From JBLEFH01 sp047345645 (GTDB lineage Bacteria; Pseudomonadota; Alphaproteobacteria; Rhodobacterales; Rhodobacteraceae), in the NCBI GenBank assembly GCA_047345645.1, contig JBLEFH010000003.1: a stretch of DNA of 64,000 nt; one strand, 5' to 3'. Positions 33,567-47,300 of this stretch are shown here, one piece after another. Numbering within the stretch: position 1 is the first letter of the stretch; every line of letters begins with the position of its first letter. The notes beneath the pieces were generated by a model. It ran no database searches and was not told the DNA's origin. It saw nothing but the letters and a program-made list of their open reading frames with translations. Both the position numbers and the translations under genes were made by a program.

Positions 33567-35280
33567 TGAGTTGCCCCCTGTGTTTGGCGACGCCCTGGTT
33601 GGCCGGAACGACCTTGCGCAGGACTTCGTCGCGATCCCCGAACGCCACCTGCGTGCCGTTCTGGATCATCAGTGTTTTGTTGACCGCCGCGAGCGCGCTC
33701 GGCCGGTGTGCGATGACGATGACGATGCCGCCCCGTTCCCGCACGGCGTTCAGCGCATCGGTCAGCGCCCGCTCGCCCATCGTGTCGAGGTTGGAATTCG
33801 GCTCATCAAGCACCAGCAAAAACGGATCGCCATAAAGCGCACGGGCGAGCCCGAGACGCTGGCGCTGACCGGCGGAGAGCAGCTTGCCGCTGTCGCCGAT
33901 CTGCGTCTGATAGCCTTCCGGCAGCGCCGCGATCATATGGTGAATCCCGGCGAGATTGGCGGCTTTCAGCACCTGCTCAATATCGGGCTGAAGCGCGAAG
34001 CGGCAGATATTCTCGGCCACGGTGCCCTCAAACAGCTCCACATCCTGCGGCAGATAGCCGATGAATTTGCCGCGCTCCAGATCGCTCCACTGATCGAGGG
34101 TCGCGCCATCGAGACGGACCGATCCGGCCAGGGTCGGCCAGACGCCGACCAGCGCACGGGCAAGGCTCGATTTACCCGAACCGGACGGCCCAACGATGCC
34201 AAGCCCTTCGCCCGCTTTCAGCTCAAACGCCACATCCTGCAGGAGAAGCGCTTGCTCGCCCGGTGCGGCAGTCGCGAGACCATCCACCCGAAGCATCGCT
34301 TGCGGAACCGGCAGGCCCGCGGTCTCCGCCGCGTCGCCGCTTTTGCGCAGAGTCTCATCGAGACGCGCGGTCGCCTGACGCGAAGCCACAAAGCTCGGCC
34401 AATGCGAGACGGCCTGCTCAATCGGGGCCAGCGCACGGGCCATGATGATCGACGCCGCGATCATGACGCCTGCCGTGATCTGCTGATGGATCACCAGATA
34501 GGCCCCAAGCCCCAGCATCCCGGATTGCAGCATCAGCCGCATCATCTTGATGACCGAGGAGAACATATTGCTGTGGTCGGACATTTTCTGCTGGCGCTCG
34601 TAATGCTGCTCGACCGCGCCGGAGTAGCGGGCGGAGAGGCTCGCGCCCATGCCCATGGCCGTGATGACCTCAGCATTGCGGCGCGTGGTGGACATCAGCG
34701 CCGACTGCATCCCGGAGCTTTCCGACAATTGCTTGGTCGGGTTACGCGACATCAGTTCATTGATAACGACGAGGCAGGAAATCACCACGCCGCCGATCAC
34801 CGCCATGATCCCGAGCCATGGATGGAACAGGAAGATGATGAGGAAATAGAGCGGCATGAAGGGCAGATCGCAGATCGCTGCCGGGCCGGGGGAGCCCAGA
34901 AAGCGGCGGATCGCCTCCACATCGCGGTAAGGATTGATGCCACTAGCGCTGCGGCCCGCCATGATCGGCATCCGCAGATTGGCCATGAAGGCCGGGCCGG
35001 AGAGCCGCGCATAGACGCGCATGGCGATCCGGTTGAGCGCCCGGAGGCGCAGAATGTCCAGCACGCCGCTGAGCAGGTAAAGAAAAATCGCGATCCCGGC
35101 GAGGACCATCAGCGTCGGGACGCTGTTGCTTGCCAGAACCCGGTCATAGACCTGAAGCATGAAGATCGGGCCGGTCAGCATCAGCACGTTCACCACGGCG
35201 CTGATGACGAAGATCGCCATGAAGGCCCCGCGATAGAGACCGATGATCTTTTTGACCGAAGATGGTTTCGAGGACTGCAC
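33556..35280 (-). CDS. Type I secretion ABC exporter (PrtD-like)
   Basis: A 574-residue ABC exporter with a membrane domain (about 15-310, including LMLTGPIFMLQVYDRVLASNSVPTL, the standard start of PrtD-type exporters) and an ATPase domain: Walker A GPSGSGKSSL, signature LSAGQRQRLGLARAL, Walker B LLVLDEPNSNLD. There is no N-terminal C39-like extension, so it belongs to the class that takes unfolded proteins with C-terminal signals. The start codon is GTG at 35280, with GGGGGGAG five bases upstream. It follows the giant gene after a 55-base gap containing a hairpin. Confidence 0.93.
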   Translation of the reverse strand: MQSSKPSSVKKIIGLYRGAFMAIFVISAVVNVLMLTGPIFMLQVYDRVLASNSVPTLMVLAGIAIFLYLLSGVLDILRLRALNRIAMRVYARLSGPAFMANLRMPIMAGRSASGINPYRDVEAIRRFLGSPGPAAICDLPFMPLYFLIIFLFHPWLGIMAVIGGVVISCLVVINELMSRNPTKQLSESSGMQSALMSTTRRNAEVITAMGMGASLSARYSGAVEQHYERQQKMSDHSNMFSSVIKMMRLMLQSGMLGLGAYLVIHQQITAGVMIAASIIMARALAPIEQAVSHWPSFVASRQATARLDETLRKSGDAAETAGLPVPQAMLRVDGLATAAPGEQALLLQDVAFELKAGEGLGIVGPSGSGKSSLARALVGVWPTLAGSVRLDGATLDQWSDLERGKFIGYLPQDVELFEGTVAENICRFALQPDIEQVLKAANLAGIHHMIAALPEGYQTQIGDSGKLLSAGQRQRLGLARALYGDPFLLVLDEPNSNLDTMGERALTDALNAVRERGGIVIVIAHRPSALAAVNKTLMIQNGTQVAFGDRDEVLRKVVPANQGVAKHRGQLNAV

Positions 35281-35304
35281 GTCACTCCCCCCTTTTGTAT
35301 TCGG

Positions 35305-35328
35305 GGCCGCGCCGTTGCCGGCGCGGCC
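35305..35328 (-). promoter_or_regulatory. Intercistronic hairpin between the giant gene and its exporter genes
   Basis: A perfect nine-bp GC stem (35305-35313 with 35320-35328) with a six-base loop stands in the 55-base gap. It lacks a U-run on the minus strand, so it is more likely a leaky terminator or RNA-stability element than a full stop. It could allow different amounts of cargo and exporter mRNA. Confidence 0.5.
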
Positions 35329-35335
35329 GTTTGTT

Positions 35336-38300
35336 TTACGAGATCAGATCGTGGCCGAAGAGATTGCCGAGCTGCGTTGCCGCTGCTTCGTCTTCTGCCA
35401 TATCCGTATCGTCGCCAAGGGCGCTCAGATCCGCATCGACACCGTCCTCAGCATCCCACGGTAAGGCCGCAGCTACCTGGGCATTCACGGACGGCGCGAA
35501 GCGCGCGGCCATGCTGCTGTCGTCCAGCATCCGCATCTGCGGACCAATCGCCGGGGTCAGGTTGATCGAGGCCAGATCCTGCGAACCGCCCGAGAAGGCC
35601 ACACGCATCACCTGAACACCCGCTTCAAGCTCAACCTGCGCCGATCCGGTTTCCGCGAAGGTGGTCCAGCCACCTGTCGGATCGACCGAGATCGCACCGC
35701 TGCTCTCGTAAGGCACACCGTCCTTGCGGAAGCTGGCCTCGATGGACCGTGCCCCGCTGCCACCGAAGGCCGACAGGAAGCTGACGTCATACACCCCGTC
35801 TTCAGCGACGTTGATGGTGTATTCCAGCCACTCGCCATCGGCGATCCAGCCGATGTGACCCTGTGCGGTTTGCTCGACATCGCTGCCAGCACGGCCGCCA
35901 TTGGTGCCACCGGCAAGGCCCGGATCGTCGTTATAGGCCACGCCCTGACCGCCATCGTCGTAATCCGACGCATCGATGGTCAGCGCTTCGCCATCCACGA
36001 GAACCGGGGTGCCGCCGAACGGGGTCTGGCCAACCTCGCCGCCGCCATCGCCGCCTGCCTGGTAGATCGTCACGGCATTGAGCGGGGCGTTGTTGATATC
36101 CGCGCTCATGTCGATGCTGATCGTCCCATTCGTGACGGTGACAACAGTCTGGTAGGACACAGGCGTATCCGGCCCGACCTCGGCGAAAGGATCGAGGTTG
36201 GTGATGACCTGCTGGCCATTCACCGCCGCATCGAACTGACGCTGACCCGCCGCATTGAAATAGGTCTCCTGCGTCCAGAGCGTCACCACATAGGTGCCGT
36301 TCGGGATGTCGATGGAGGCATTCCAATTCGTGCCATCCTCATAGGTCTTGAACGCGGACCCAGCCGTCGCCCCTGCCCCATTCGGATTGTTCGGGTTGTC
36401 CGTTCCGGCGCCCGGATTGATCGCGCCCGAGAGCGTGACCCGCGGATCATCCTGACCGACAAGCGCGACACCCAGCACCGGATCGTTGGCAATAGCGCCG
36501 CCACCGAAGTTGATGCCGAGGACGAAATCGCCTGCTTCCGGCTCCGGCGTGTTGTCCGGATCGAAGAAGTTGACGGTGCCGTCATTGTCGGTGTCGAGCT
36601 GTAGCGCGTCGTTCACATCGTCGCCATTGGCGTCATCATCACCGGTCAGCTGGTAAGGCTTCACGTTTTTGATGACGAACATATGGTCGTTGTAATCGTA
36701 GTTCCCTGCGCCCGGATAATCCTGGATCGCAATGAAGGTGCCTTCGATCACATCGCCATTGGCGTCGAGTGCCTGGAAGAACCGGATCAGGTGGCCCTGA
36801 TTGTCGCCAACAAGCTGCCCGAAATTCGGGTCGATCTTGTTGGCTTCCGGATCGGTCCAGGAGGCGTAGGTCGGACGGCCATCCACCGCGATGAAGAGCC
36901 CGAAGGGATCATCACCCGAAATGGTCGCGCGTGCCACGCTGCCGGTGTCACCCGTGCCCGCAACATGCCCATCCGGCAGAACCGTCTGTGCCTGCTGGTT
37001 ATCCTGCGCAAACAACTCTGTCGTGTCCGAAGACTCCAGCCCGTGGACGTTGAGCCTTGCGACATTGTTGTATTGCAGGAAGGCGGCCAGCTGGATCACC
37101 TCGACATTCTGCGACGGATCGAGCGCCTCCATGTAAGGCATCAGAACCTCGTCGCCGACGGTCTCGACAACACCGCCACCCGCGAGCTCGCCTTGCGCCA
37201 TATCGGTGCTGTAACCGAAGGCTTCGACGATCTGGGCCACAGTCGGCTCCGAACCATTCTCGGAGAACTCCTGCGCGATGCCCGCCAGTTGAACCACAAC
37301 CTCCGGCTTGGTGATATCGTCAGAAATCACCGTCAGCGTGGAGTTCATGATCTCCGCGCCTGCCGAGGTGCCGGTATGGGTGCCGACAAACTCGATGGTC
37401 AGATCGACACTGCCGCCCGCCGGGACTTCCGTCGGGATCGTGCCGACAATCTGGAAATTCTCCGGATCGCCGAGAACGATGTCCTCGATGGTCAGCGCCG
37501 CGAAACCGTCATTGGTGAGGGTCACCGTGGCTTCATTGCGGAACTCCTGCTGGCTGTTGGCCGGGTTGTCGATATTGGTGAACACCAGACGGTCATCCGC
37601 CGCCGCATCGTCCAGACCTTCGATATCGAGCGTCTGGCCGAAGCCGACGGGCGCGATACCCTCCACGACATACATGTTGTCGTTATAGTCGTAGTTGATG
37701 CCGGTGTAGTCCATGATCACGAGATACACATTCGGGATCACGTCCCCACCCTGATCAAGCGCCTGGAACACCTTGACCGTGTGGCCCTGCTGTTCGCCCT
37801 CGACGACGACACCACCGGTCGGGTTGAGGCGCGGATCGGTCGACAGACCGGCGACCTCGATGCCAAATACGCCGTCGCCCTGCCAGCTTGCCGGGATCCG
37901 CCCATTGCCGAAGGTCTCCGTCGCGAAGGTGTTGTCGTTACCTTCATTCGGGAGCAGGCGCTGGTTGTCCGTGCCCTCATGGCTCCAGAACGTGATGTCC
38001 TGACCCTTGTTGCCCGGATTGTGGATGCCAAGCGTCGCCCCGCCCGGACCGTGGAAGGCCGAGATCTGGGTGATTTTCGCCTCGGTCACACCATCGGCGA
38101 GTTTCCAGTAAGGCGACAGGACTTCGGTCTCGTCGGTCTTGCCGAACACATCGTTGGTGCTGAGCGTGCTGTTCTCGCCGCCGCCGAGAAGCGTGAGCCC
38201 CTCGATACGGTTGCCAAAGCCAAACACTTCCCAGACCTCGTTGACATTCGGTTCCTGACCACCCTCGGGTCGTGCCTGCCAGAACCCTGCCAGATCCACA

Positions 38301-41300
38301 TCAACGAACGGGGTGTCCGCATCGTTGGTGCTGATCCGCAAGCGGCCATCGAACACCGTGGAGGTGCCGTTGATGTTGCTTGTCGGCGGGGTATAGGCCG
38401 CACGGTCGAAGGAGACCGTCACGTCGATGAAGCTGCCTGCGGCGATGCTTGTGCCTTCCAGCGTGGCCGGCGAGGTGATCGCGAAGGGGCCGGAGATATC
38501 CACATCGTTGATCGTCAGATCCTCGGTGCCGTTGTTGGAAATCCGCACCACACCCGTGTCCTTATAGTCGCGGGTGACGCCATCCTGCACCGGATCCTCC
38601 AGATAGGAGAAGTGCAGGCGATCATCGGCATAGGTCGCATCGAGGCTCTGGATCGCGATCTCAGCATTGGCATTGCCGTTGAAGGCGGTGACATCGAGAT
38701 AGTCGATCTGGCTCGCACCCGGCGCATCGGAGGTGATCCGAAGCTCATAGGTGGTTCCGGCCTGAAGATCGGCATAGACCGTCTCCTCGCCATCCTCACC
38801 CTCGCCCGGGAAGCCCGTGCTGCTGATCTCGACACCGTTGAGCTCCCAGGTCAGGCCCTGCCCGTTCGGTGCGCCGGCATTTGCCGCTGCATCAAGCAGA
38901 TAGGTGCCATCCTCGGCGACGGTGAAGTAGAACACCGCCTCGCTGCCGCTGACCGTGTTGGCCGAGCCATCGTCTGCCTCCAGCTCGATCCGGCCCGCCC
39001 CGTCGATATCGGCCGGAACCGCGACGAAGGGGGTGATCGGCTCTTGGGTGACGCGCAGATAGTCCACATTCGGGCCATTCGCCGCCGGTGCCGTCACGGT
39101 GATCGTGTTGGTCCCTGCGGTGAGTGTCACCGTGGTCTGCTGCGGGCCCCAGACGGATTCCGCCTGGTTGGAGTTCGGCGTGAAGGCGAGATCGCCCGCA
39201 TCCGCTCCGTTGACCGACAGGCTCATCGGACGCGCTTGTTTGCTGGTCGAGAGGGCATAGAGGATATCCAGCCCATATTCGCCATCCTCAGGCACATCGA
39301 TGGTCCAGGTGATCGACTGATCGGTCGAGCCGTTGAAGTCCACGAAATTGCCCGACTGGTCGCGATCCTCGGTGACGACGACGGGCCCATCCAGCGCGGC
39401 ATTTTCAGCCTCGTAGATGGTGTAGACCGTGCCATCGACCACTTCGATCCCGTCGCCCGCATCGGTGCCATTGTCCGTCGAGACAAGCACTTCAAGCTGG
39501 TCGATATTCGGACCGGTATTGGCAACCGAGCGCAGCGTGACCGCGTTCTGGCCCGACACGAGTGTCGCCGGAACCTCGACGATCTGCCAGTTCGCCCAGC
39601 TTTCATCCGAGGTGGCCGCCGTGGTCGGCGGGAAGGACGCGACCTCAACGATCGTGCCATTCACCTCAACCTGAAGCGGACGGTCGGCATTGCTGCCATT
39701 GGCGTAACGGAACTGGAGCAGCGCGCTGCCCGACTTGTCCGCCGGCACATCGAAGGTGAAGGTCATGAAGTCGGCATTGGTGCTGCCGAAGTCCGCATAA
39801 CCGCCGCCTTCGCCGTCGAGATTGTCGGTGTTGCCGTCATTCCCGTACGCGCCCGGCCACAGACCGTTGATCTTGCCCGTGCCCGTTTCCGGGTTGTCCT
39901 CGGTGCGGATCTGGATCTGGCCATTCGTCGCAATCTCAACCGAGGTGCCATCAAGCGGCGTATAGTCCTCGGCCTGGATCGAAAGCAGCGGGACGAACTC
40001 TTCCGGCTCTTCGCCCGGCACGAAGGTCGTGCTGACGCTGGCCGTGTTGAGATCGTCATCGGTGACTTCGAGCGTCGCGACGGTGTTGCCCTCCAGAACG
40101 CCCAGATCAATGGTGAACTGGTTGTTGCTGTCGAGCGTGACCGTGGTTTCCGGCCCGCCATCGAAGGAGACGCGCAGCGCGGTGATGTCATCGTCCAGAC
40201 CGTTGACCTGGAAGATCGCCGCCGACGGATCGCTCACATCGAAGGCCACCAGCGCGAGATCGCCGCCCTCATTGGCCGAGATATCCTGCGTCACACCGCC
40301 CGGAGCCGGGGTCAGAAGGATGAGCTGGCTCGCCCCGGTGCCGCGGTTCAGCGTCATCAAGTAAAGCTGGCCGGTTACCGGGTTTTCGATGATGTCGAGC
40401 GGATCGATATAGTCGTCGATCACTGACCCATCGGGACGGCGCAGAACGTCGTCGCCGGTGATGTTGCCCAGCTCGTCCACGGTGATGTAGCGCACATTGT
40501 CGCCCACCGAGAACTGCGCGAAGACAACCGCGCCTTTGAGGTTCGAGCCGAAGGCATTGCCGGTATATTCCGTCACACCATTAGGCGAGCGGTTGTAGCC
40601 GAGATTATAGACCCCATCGAGATCGTAATTCTCGTCCGGCTGAACGCCAACCTCATAGCCGTCGGTGTTCGGGTTGCCGTCATTGCCGCTCACCACCTCG
40701 TTCGGATCAAGGCCCGAGGTCGGGTTCCCGCCGTTCAGCACATACTCGTCGCGGAGGGTAACCGGGTGGCCGTAATAGCCGCCCTCATCCACCGTGAAGA
40801 GATAGTCATACTGCTTCGGCGAGTTGGTGATGGTCGTATCGAGGCCCGGCTGGGTCGGATCCGTCGGGGTTTTCCCGCCGGAGGCCGTGCCGTTCGTCGG
40901 GACATAGAGGTTCCCGTTCGAGTGCCAGACCAGATCGTAGGCGTTCCGCACACCGGTGGCGTAGATCTTGACCACGGCATCGTCCGCATAGGGATTATAC
41001 ATCCCCGGATAGGTGCCATCATCGTTGAAATCGCTGTCCGGGAAGGTCGTCGTCGGAACGTCATCATAGTCGATCGGCTCGGTCCGCACGTCAAAGCCGC
41101 CTGCCGGTGCCTCCTGCGAGATGTCGATCTCGAGGATCGCCGCGTTGAAAAGCCGCTCCGGACGGTTGCCCCAGGCGTTGTCGGGATCGCCCGCCGCCGA
41201 GTTGGAGCCTTGCGACAGATAGAGCAGATATTCTGGCTCATCCGCCTGACCGAAATCCGGATTCTTGCGGAACTCGAGGCTGTTCGTCAGGTGGTCGCCG

Positions 41301-44300
41301 CCGGAACGCGGGAACCCGAAGGCGAAGGTTTCTGCGGTCGCGGTGTCAAAATCGCCATTGTCGCCAAGGGTGATCTTGCTGACACGGCCCGAGAATTCCG
41401 GCGTCGAGTAGGCTTTCGACTCCCGCGGGATCGGTGCGTTGTCGGTGATCCAGATCGTGTTCGGATCGTTCGGATCAAAGACCATGCCGACAATGCCGCG
41501 GCGATCCGTCCCCTCTTCGAGATAATCGAGGGAGAGCGTTTCTTGCGACGCCTTGTCGATGGAGCCATCCGCATTGACATCCCAGCGATGGATCTCGCCG
41601 GTAATGGTGCCGACATAGAGCTTGCCGTCCGGGCCGAACTCGATCGTGGTGTAACCGAACGCACCGTCTCCGAAGCCGTCAAGCTGCGTGGTGGTGTCGA
41701 AGGCAACTTCGCGGGCCACATCCTCCGGTGCTTCGCCGGTGACGAAAGTGGTCGTCAGGTCCTGCATCTGGCGCAGCGGTGCATCCGGGTCGCTGACCGC
41801 GCCGAGATCCATCACATCCTGCACCTTGAGGGTGTAGCTCGTGTTCTCCTTCAGATCTTCCAGCGGACGGATCGTCAGGGAGTCCGCACCGCCGCTGACC
41901 TGAACGTCGATCTCGACTTCAATGCCGGTCAGGGTCTCGACCAGTTTGACATTGTCGACATAGGCGACGTTCGGACCACGGTTGCCCGGAGCCTGAAGAT
42001 TGACGCCCACCACCAGCGAGGAGGTCGGGTCAATATCCGTCGGCAGTTCGCCATCCGGCCCGATCTCAATCGTGGTCTGCCCGTCGAGATTGGCCGCCAC
42101 AGGCGAGGTGAAGAACGAGTAATCCAGATCCGCCGAGCGATCATCATCCGGCGTCAGATCCGGGATTTGCTCGATTTCGAGATACTGGATCTCGGTGTTC
42201 TCACCGCCGATGGAGTCGATGGTCAGCTTGCCGTCGGTCACCTGAACGATGCCGGTCACCAGCGTCGAGCGGAAGCCTTCGCCGTCGGTCGAGCCGTCAA
42301 TCGGGTTCGCCGGCACCCAGTCGGGCATGAAGCTCTGGCCTTCGACATTGATGACATAGTTGCTGTCAAATGCCCCGGCCGTATCACCCACAGACATGGT
42401 GATCTGATAGGTGCCATCCTCAAGCGCCATCTCCCAGGCCCGCGAGCCGTTTGCGCCTGCGCCCGGATACTCGAAATGGGCGTAGGTTTTCTGCAGGTCG
42501 GTCGCTTCGCTGGCAGTGTTCTTGTACCAGTGCGCATTGGCGGGCTGATCGAGCGGCGTGGTGCCGTTGGCGGTGCCATCGGCGACGCTGTCCTCGCTCA
42601 CCCAGCCATAGGTGAAGCCATTGCCACGGTCGCCATAAGCGGCACCCGTATCGGCCTCGTAGCCATCCGGCGTGGTGTAGCCCGACGGCAGACCTTGCTG
42701 CGTTTGCCCTTCGGGCGGCTGGAAGTTGATCTTCACAACCTCTTCGAAGCGCACCAGTTCCCGCTCATCGACAGGGCCGCCATCGTCATTGCTGATGGTG
42801 ACATTGTCGATATTCGGACCCGCATTGCCGACATTGGTGAAGGAAATCTCGTTGGTGCCGCCCGAGAGGGTGACATCCACGGTGACTTCCATCCAATCCG
42901 ACCATTTCGCTGCTTCGGTGGTCTCAGTGCTCTGCGGGAAGGACAGAGTCTGCGTGACGCCGTTGACCGAGAGGGTCATCGGACGGTCCGCATTGCCGCC
43001 ATTCGCATAGCGCACGGTGAGCTGATACTCGCCCGCTTCCGGCACATCGACCGAGAAGGCCGCGCTGTCGGTCGGCTCGCCGCCCATGTCGAGATAGCCA
43101 TTGCCTTCCGAGCCCGGACGCAGGCCGTCGGAGTCGAAATCCAGACCGGGACCGCTATTGCCCGCGTTGGCGCCCGGCTCCGGGTTGTCCGGCGTGCGGT
43201 GAACCGTGTCAGGCTCCGTCTCAGCATCCGTGATCACGAAGGTCTCACCCTCGATGGTGACCGAGAACGGCGTCCCGGTGTTGCCACCATCCTGATAGGA
43301 GAAGCTCAACTCGTCGATATTCGGTCCAGCCGTCGCACCTGCCGGGATTTCCAGACGGATCTGGTTGCCGCCTTCGGTGAGCTCCAGCTCAACCGTCTGC
43401 GTCACCCAGCTTTCCCAGCCATTGCCGTCAACAACCGGCCCCGGCACGAAGTCCACGGACTGCGCAGTGCCATCATTGAGCGACAGATCCAGCGGGCGGT
43501 TCTCCGTGCCGCCATTGGCGTAACGGATCGTCACCTCATAGGTGCCCGCTTGCGGCGCATCGACATTGACCACAATCGCGTCCCCGGCATTCGCGCCGAA
43601 GTCGATATAGGCCTCGCCAACCGCGCCAGCGCGGAAGTTGCCGAACGCATCAGGATTGTCCGCATCCACGACGCGGGTGAAATCGCCATTGCTAGGCTGA
43701 CCGTCGTCGAGAACGGTGACGAGCGAGGCGTCTTCGGCCTGAATGGTGAAGTCATCGACATTCACATCCGGGTCCGCCACCACGATCGGCATGGAGGTCG
43801 ACGCCTCGTTGCCCACCTCATCGGTAACATAGGTGATCACAGTGTAACCGCCCGGCGCGAGCGCGGAGCCGTCCACAGTGAAATCGCCATCGGCATCCGG
43901 GAACACTTCCACGCGGGTCGCCCCGCCATCGAAGCTGAGTTCCGTTTTGACGATATCCGCGTCGATCCCTGCGAGGTTGAAGTTGATCGAGGCCGCTTCG
44001 GTCTCGGTCAGTTCGCCGTCCGGCCCACTCAGGAAGAGCGGCACACCGTCCTCATCCGCAGAGGTGTCGTTCAGCGCTTCGGTGGTGATTTCGATCTGGT
44101 CGATGTTCGGGCCGGATTCTGCACCTGCCGGGATCGCCAGCGAGACCGTGTTGCTGCCAGCTTCCAGCGTCACCGGAACCGTCAGGATGCCCCAGTTGTT
44201 GAAGCCCGCATCATCCCCGTTGCCGGTCGGACCGGTGGAGGGGAAGAGCGTGGTCGCAGCCGTGCCGCCATTGATGGCGATATCGAGCGAACGCTCTTGG

Positions 44301-47300
44301 GTGCCGAACAGCTGCGACGCGTAGCGGATATTGACGAGATACTCGCCGGCTTCCGGCACATCGAAGGTGAAGGTCAGCGTGTCGCCCGGATCATCGCCGT
44401 AATCAATGTAGCCGGTTCCGTTGAAGTCCGGACGCAGCCCCTGGAAGCCGCCCGTTTCCGGGTTATCCGCATCGCGCACAACGGTAATGGTCGCATCGCC
44501 GTCAGGATTGTCCGACAGCGTCACCGCCGCGTCCTCTGCCTGAAGCGTGATCGGCGCGAAGACCGGCGGCTCACCCACAGTCAGCGTGAACTGGACGGAC
44601 TCCGAGTCAAGGCTGCCATCCGTGGCAAACACGTCCACCGTGTAATTGCCCTGCGGCAGCGCCGGATCAACCGTAAGCACGCCATCTACAAGGGAAATCC
44701 CGGCCGGAAGCGGATCGCCGCCCGCAAGCTGCGCGGTGTAGGTGACCGCATCGCCATCCGGATCGGTCGCGCCAAGCGCCGCGGCCACATCGACCGTGCC
44801 GCCCGTGCCCTGATCGAGCGTGACATCGTCGAGCGTCGCTCCATCGGCAAGCTCCGGCGCTTCGTTCACATCTTCGACCGCGATATCGAGCGTCGTCGAG
44901 GTCGCGTTGCCATCGGCATCCGTCGCCGTGACCTCAACCTGAACGCTGTCGCTTTCCTCATGGTCGAGCGAAACGCCATCCGCCAGCGAGAGCGTGTTGC
45001 CGTCAATGGTGAACCGCGCATCGTCGGTGCTGAAGGTGATCGCATCGCCATCCGGATCGGTCGCGCTCAGCGCCCCAATCACTGCCCCATCGGCGTTCTC
45101 CGCCACACTGGCATTGTCGAGGCTCGGCGCCGTCGGTGGCCCATCCTGCGGCGCGGTGCGAGTCAGGGTGATGTTGTCGATGCGGAGGTTCTCGCTATCG
45201 GCAAGACCCGTCAAGGTAAGGATCGTCCCCTCCTCGACATAGACCACGGTGTCAAAGGTGAGCAGCTTGCGGTTGCCTGCCTGCCCTGCCGCGCCGCGCC
45301 CGGTGGTGCCATCGCCGTTCAGCCACTCCCCATCATCGTCGAAGCTCGCATTGTCAGCGACGCTGACACCATCCACATCGATCGAGAAGGTCGCGCTACC
45401 ATCGGTCTCGTCATAAACTGTCACGGAGATCGTGTAGTAGCCCGGCGGGATATCGCCCGCGCCGAGATCCGTCGTCACGCTCGCAGCCGTGTTCGCATTG
45501 GTGCGGATCAGCTGATAGCCCGACGCGCTGGCTGCAGCAGCCTGATAGAAGCCGGTCGCATCTGGCAGACCGGTGAAGTCTTCCGCCTCGATGGTGAAAG
45601 TATCGCCAACCTGCGGCGCATCAATGTTGAACTCGAGCGTCAGATTGGTGGTCAACCCGCCCGGATCCGTCGCAATGATATCGACATTGAAGAGCCCGCC
45701 TTCCGTCGGCGTCCCGGAAATAGTCTGGGTCGCCGGATCATAGGTGATGCCATCCGGCAAGGTCGATGTATCGACACTCAGCGTCAGCGCATCTCCATCC
45801 GGGTCGGAGAAATACTCCGCAAAATCAAGGATGTTGATCGTCTGGAATTCTTGATTCACATCGCCGAAATACTCTTCCAGAGCATAGGGCGCGGTCACCG
45901 GTGCATCATTCACATTGCCAAGAGTCAACTGGAAGCTATCGCTCGTCGTTGCATTCTGCGACGCCCCATCATCAGCAGTCACCGTCACCGTGTAGGTGCC
46001 CGGCAATTTTGGCAGCGTGCCGAGCATCGCATTGCCGTTGAAGCTGATATCAGAGAACTGGCCGGTCACATCCGCGCCATTCTCATCGGTGACAGTGAAG
46101 CTGTATGTGAGGCTCTCACCCTCCGGGTCAGAAAAGGGCAGATCAAGTTCAAGATTTGCGCCTTCGAGGAGTTCGAGATCAACAATCCCACCGCCGATCA
46201 CCTCCGGCGCTTCGTTAACGTCGGTGCCCGCTCCTTCTTCGATGAGTTGGACATTGGTGAAGCTGACCGTGCCCAGACCGTTGCGGGAGTTATCTTCATC
46301 CGAGACAAAGACCAGAGAGTCGATGGTTTTGCCCGCATGGGCACTCAGATCGATGACATAGCGTACCGTGCCGCCGCCAACAGACGTGCCCGTGCCTTTC
46401 AGGTCGATAAAGTTGCGGAAACTGTCAGTCCCATCAAGCAGATAGACAGAGCCGTCGGTATCCAGACCATCATTGTCGAGATCGAAGCCCACGGCCACAA
46501 GCTCAGGTTCAAACTGCCCAATCGTGACATCCACGGAGATCCGGGTGTCCTCCGTGATCACATAATCTGTTCCCAGAAACGCGCGCTTCCAGTGGTTGTC
46601 ATTCAACGCCAACGTCGCGCCACCATCCTCGACGGCATAGTTGTTTCCGCCGTCTTGATTGCCAGTGTAGCCGACAATGCTGTCCTCGCTGAAGGTCACA
46701 TCAAACACCGTGTCAGAGCCCGGCTCGCCAGGATCACCTTCCGTCACTGTAAAGCTCACAGACGACTGCGAGGTTTGCGCGCCGTCAGAAGCGGTGATCG
46801 TCAGGTTCAGCGCCTCGCCTGCGGTGAAGGTTGCGCCGTCGGCGACGACGATGTCGGTGCCGATGATCTCGAAACGCGCATCGTCAACGGTGAAGGTTAC
46901 CGGGTTGCCCTCGGGGTCCGTCGACGCAACCGTGCCGACAACGTCGCCAGCTTCAATGTCGTCCGCGAAGGTCGCATCGCCCGTGTAGACGGGAGCACTC
47001 GGCGCTTCGTCGACAGTCCCGCCATTATCCTCTTCGATCAGCTGGACATTGGTGAAGCTGACGGTGCCGAGACCGTTGCGGGGGTTATCTTCGTCCGAGA
47101 CAAAGACCAGCGAATCGATAGTTTCGCCCGCATGGGCGCTCAGATCAATGACATAGCGCACCGTGCCGCCACCAACAGGCGTGCCCGTGCCTTTCAGATC
47201 GATAAAGTTGCGGAAACTGTCGGTCCCATCAAGCAGATAGACAGAGCCGTCCGTGTCCAGACCATCATTGTCGAGATCGAAGCCCACGGCCACAAGCTCA

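Noticed and set aside
36683..40426. A 1,247-codon plus-strand open frame, also antisense to the giant gene
   Set aside because: Same explanation as above; no domain, and no Shine-Dalgarno that stands out.
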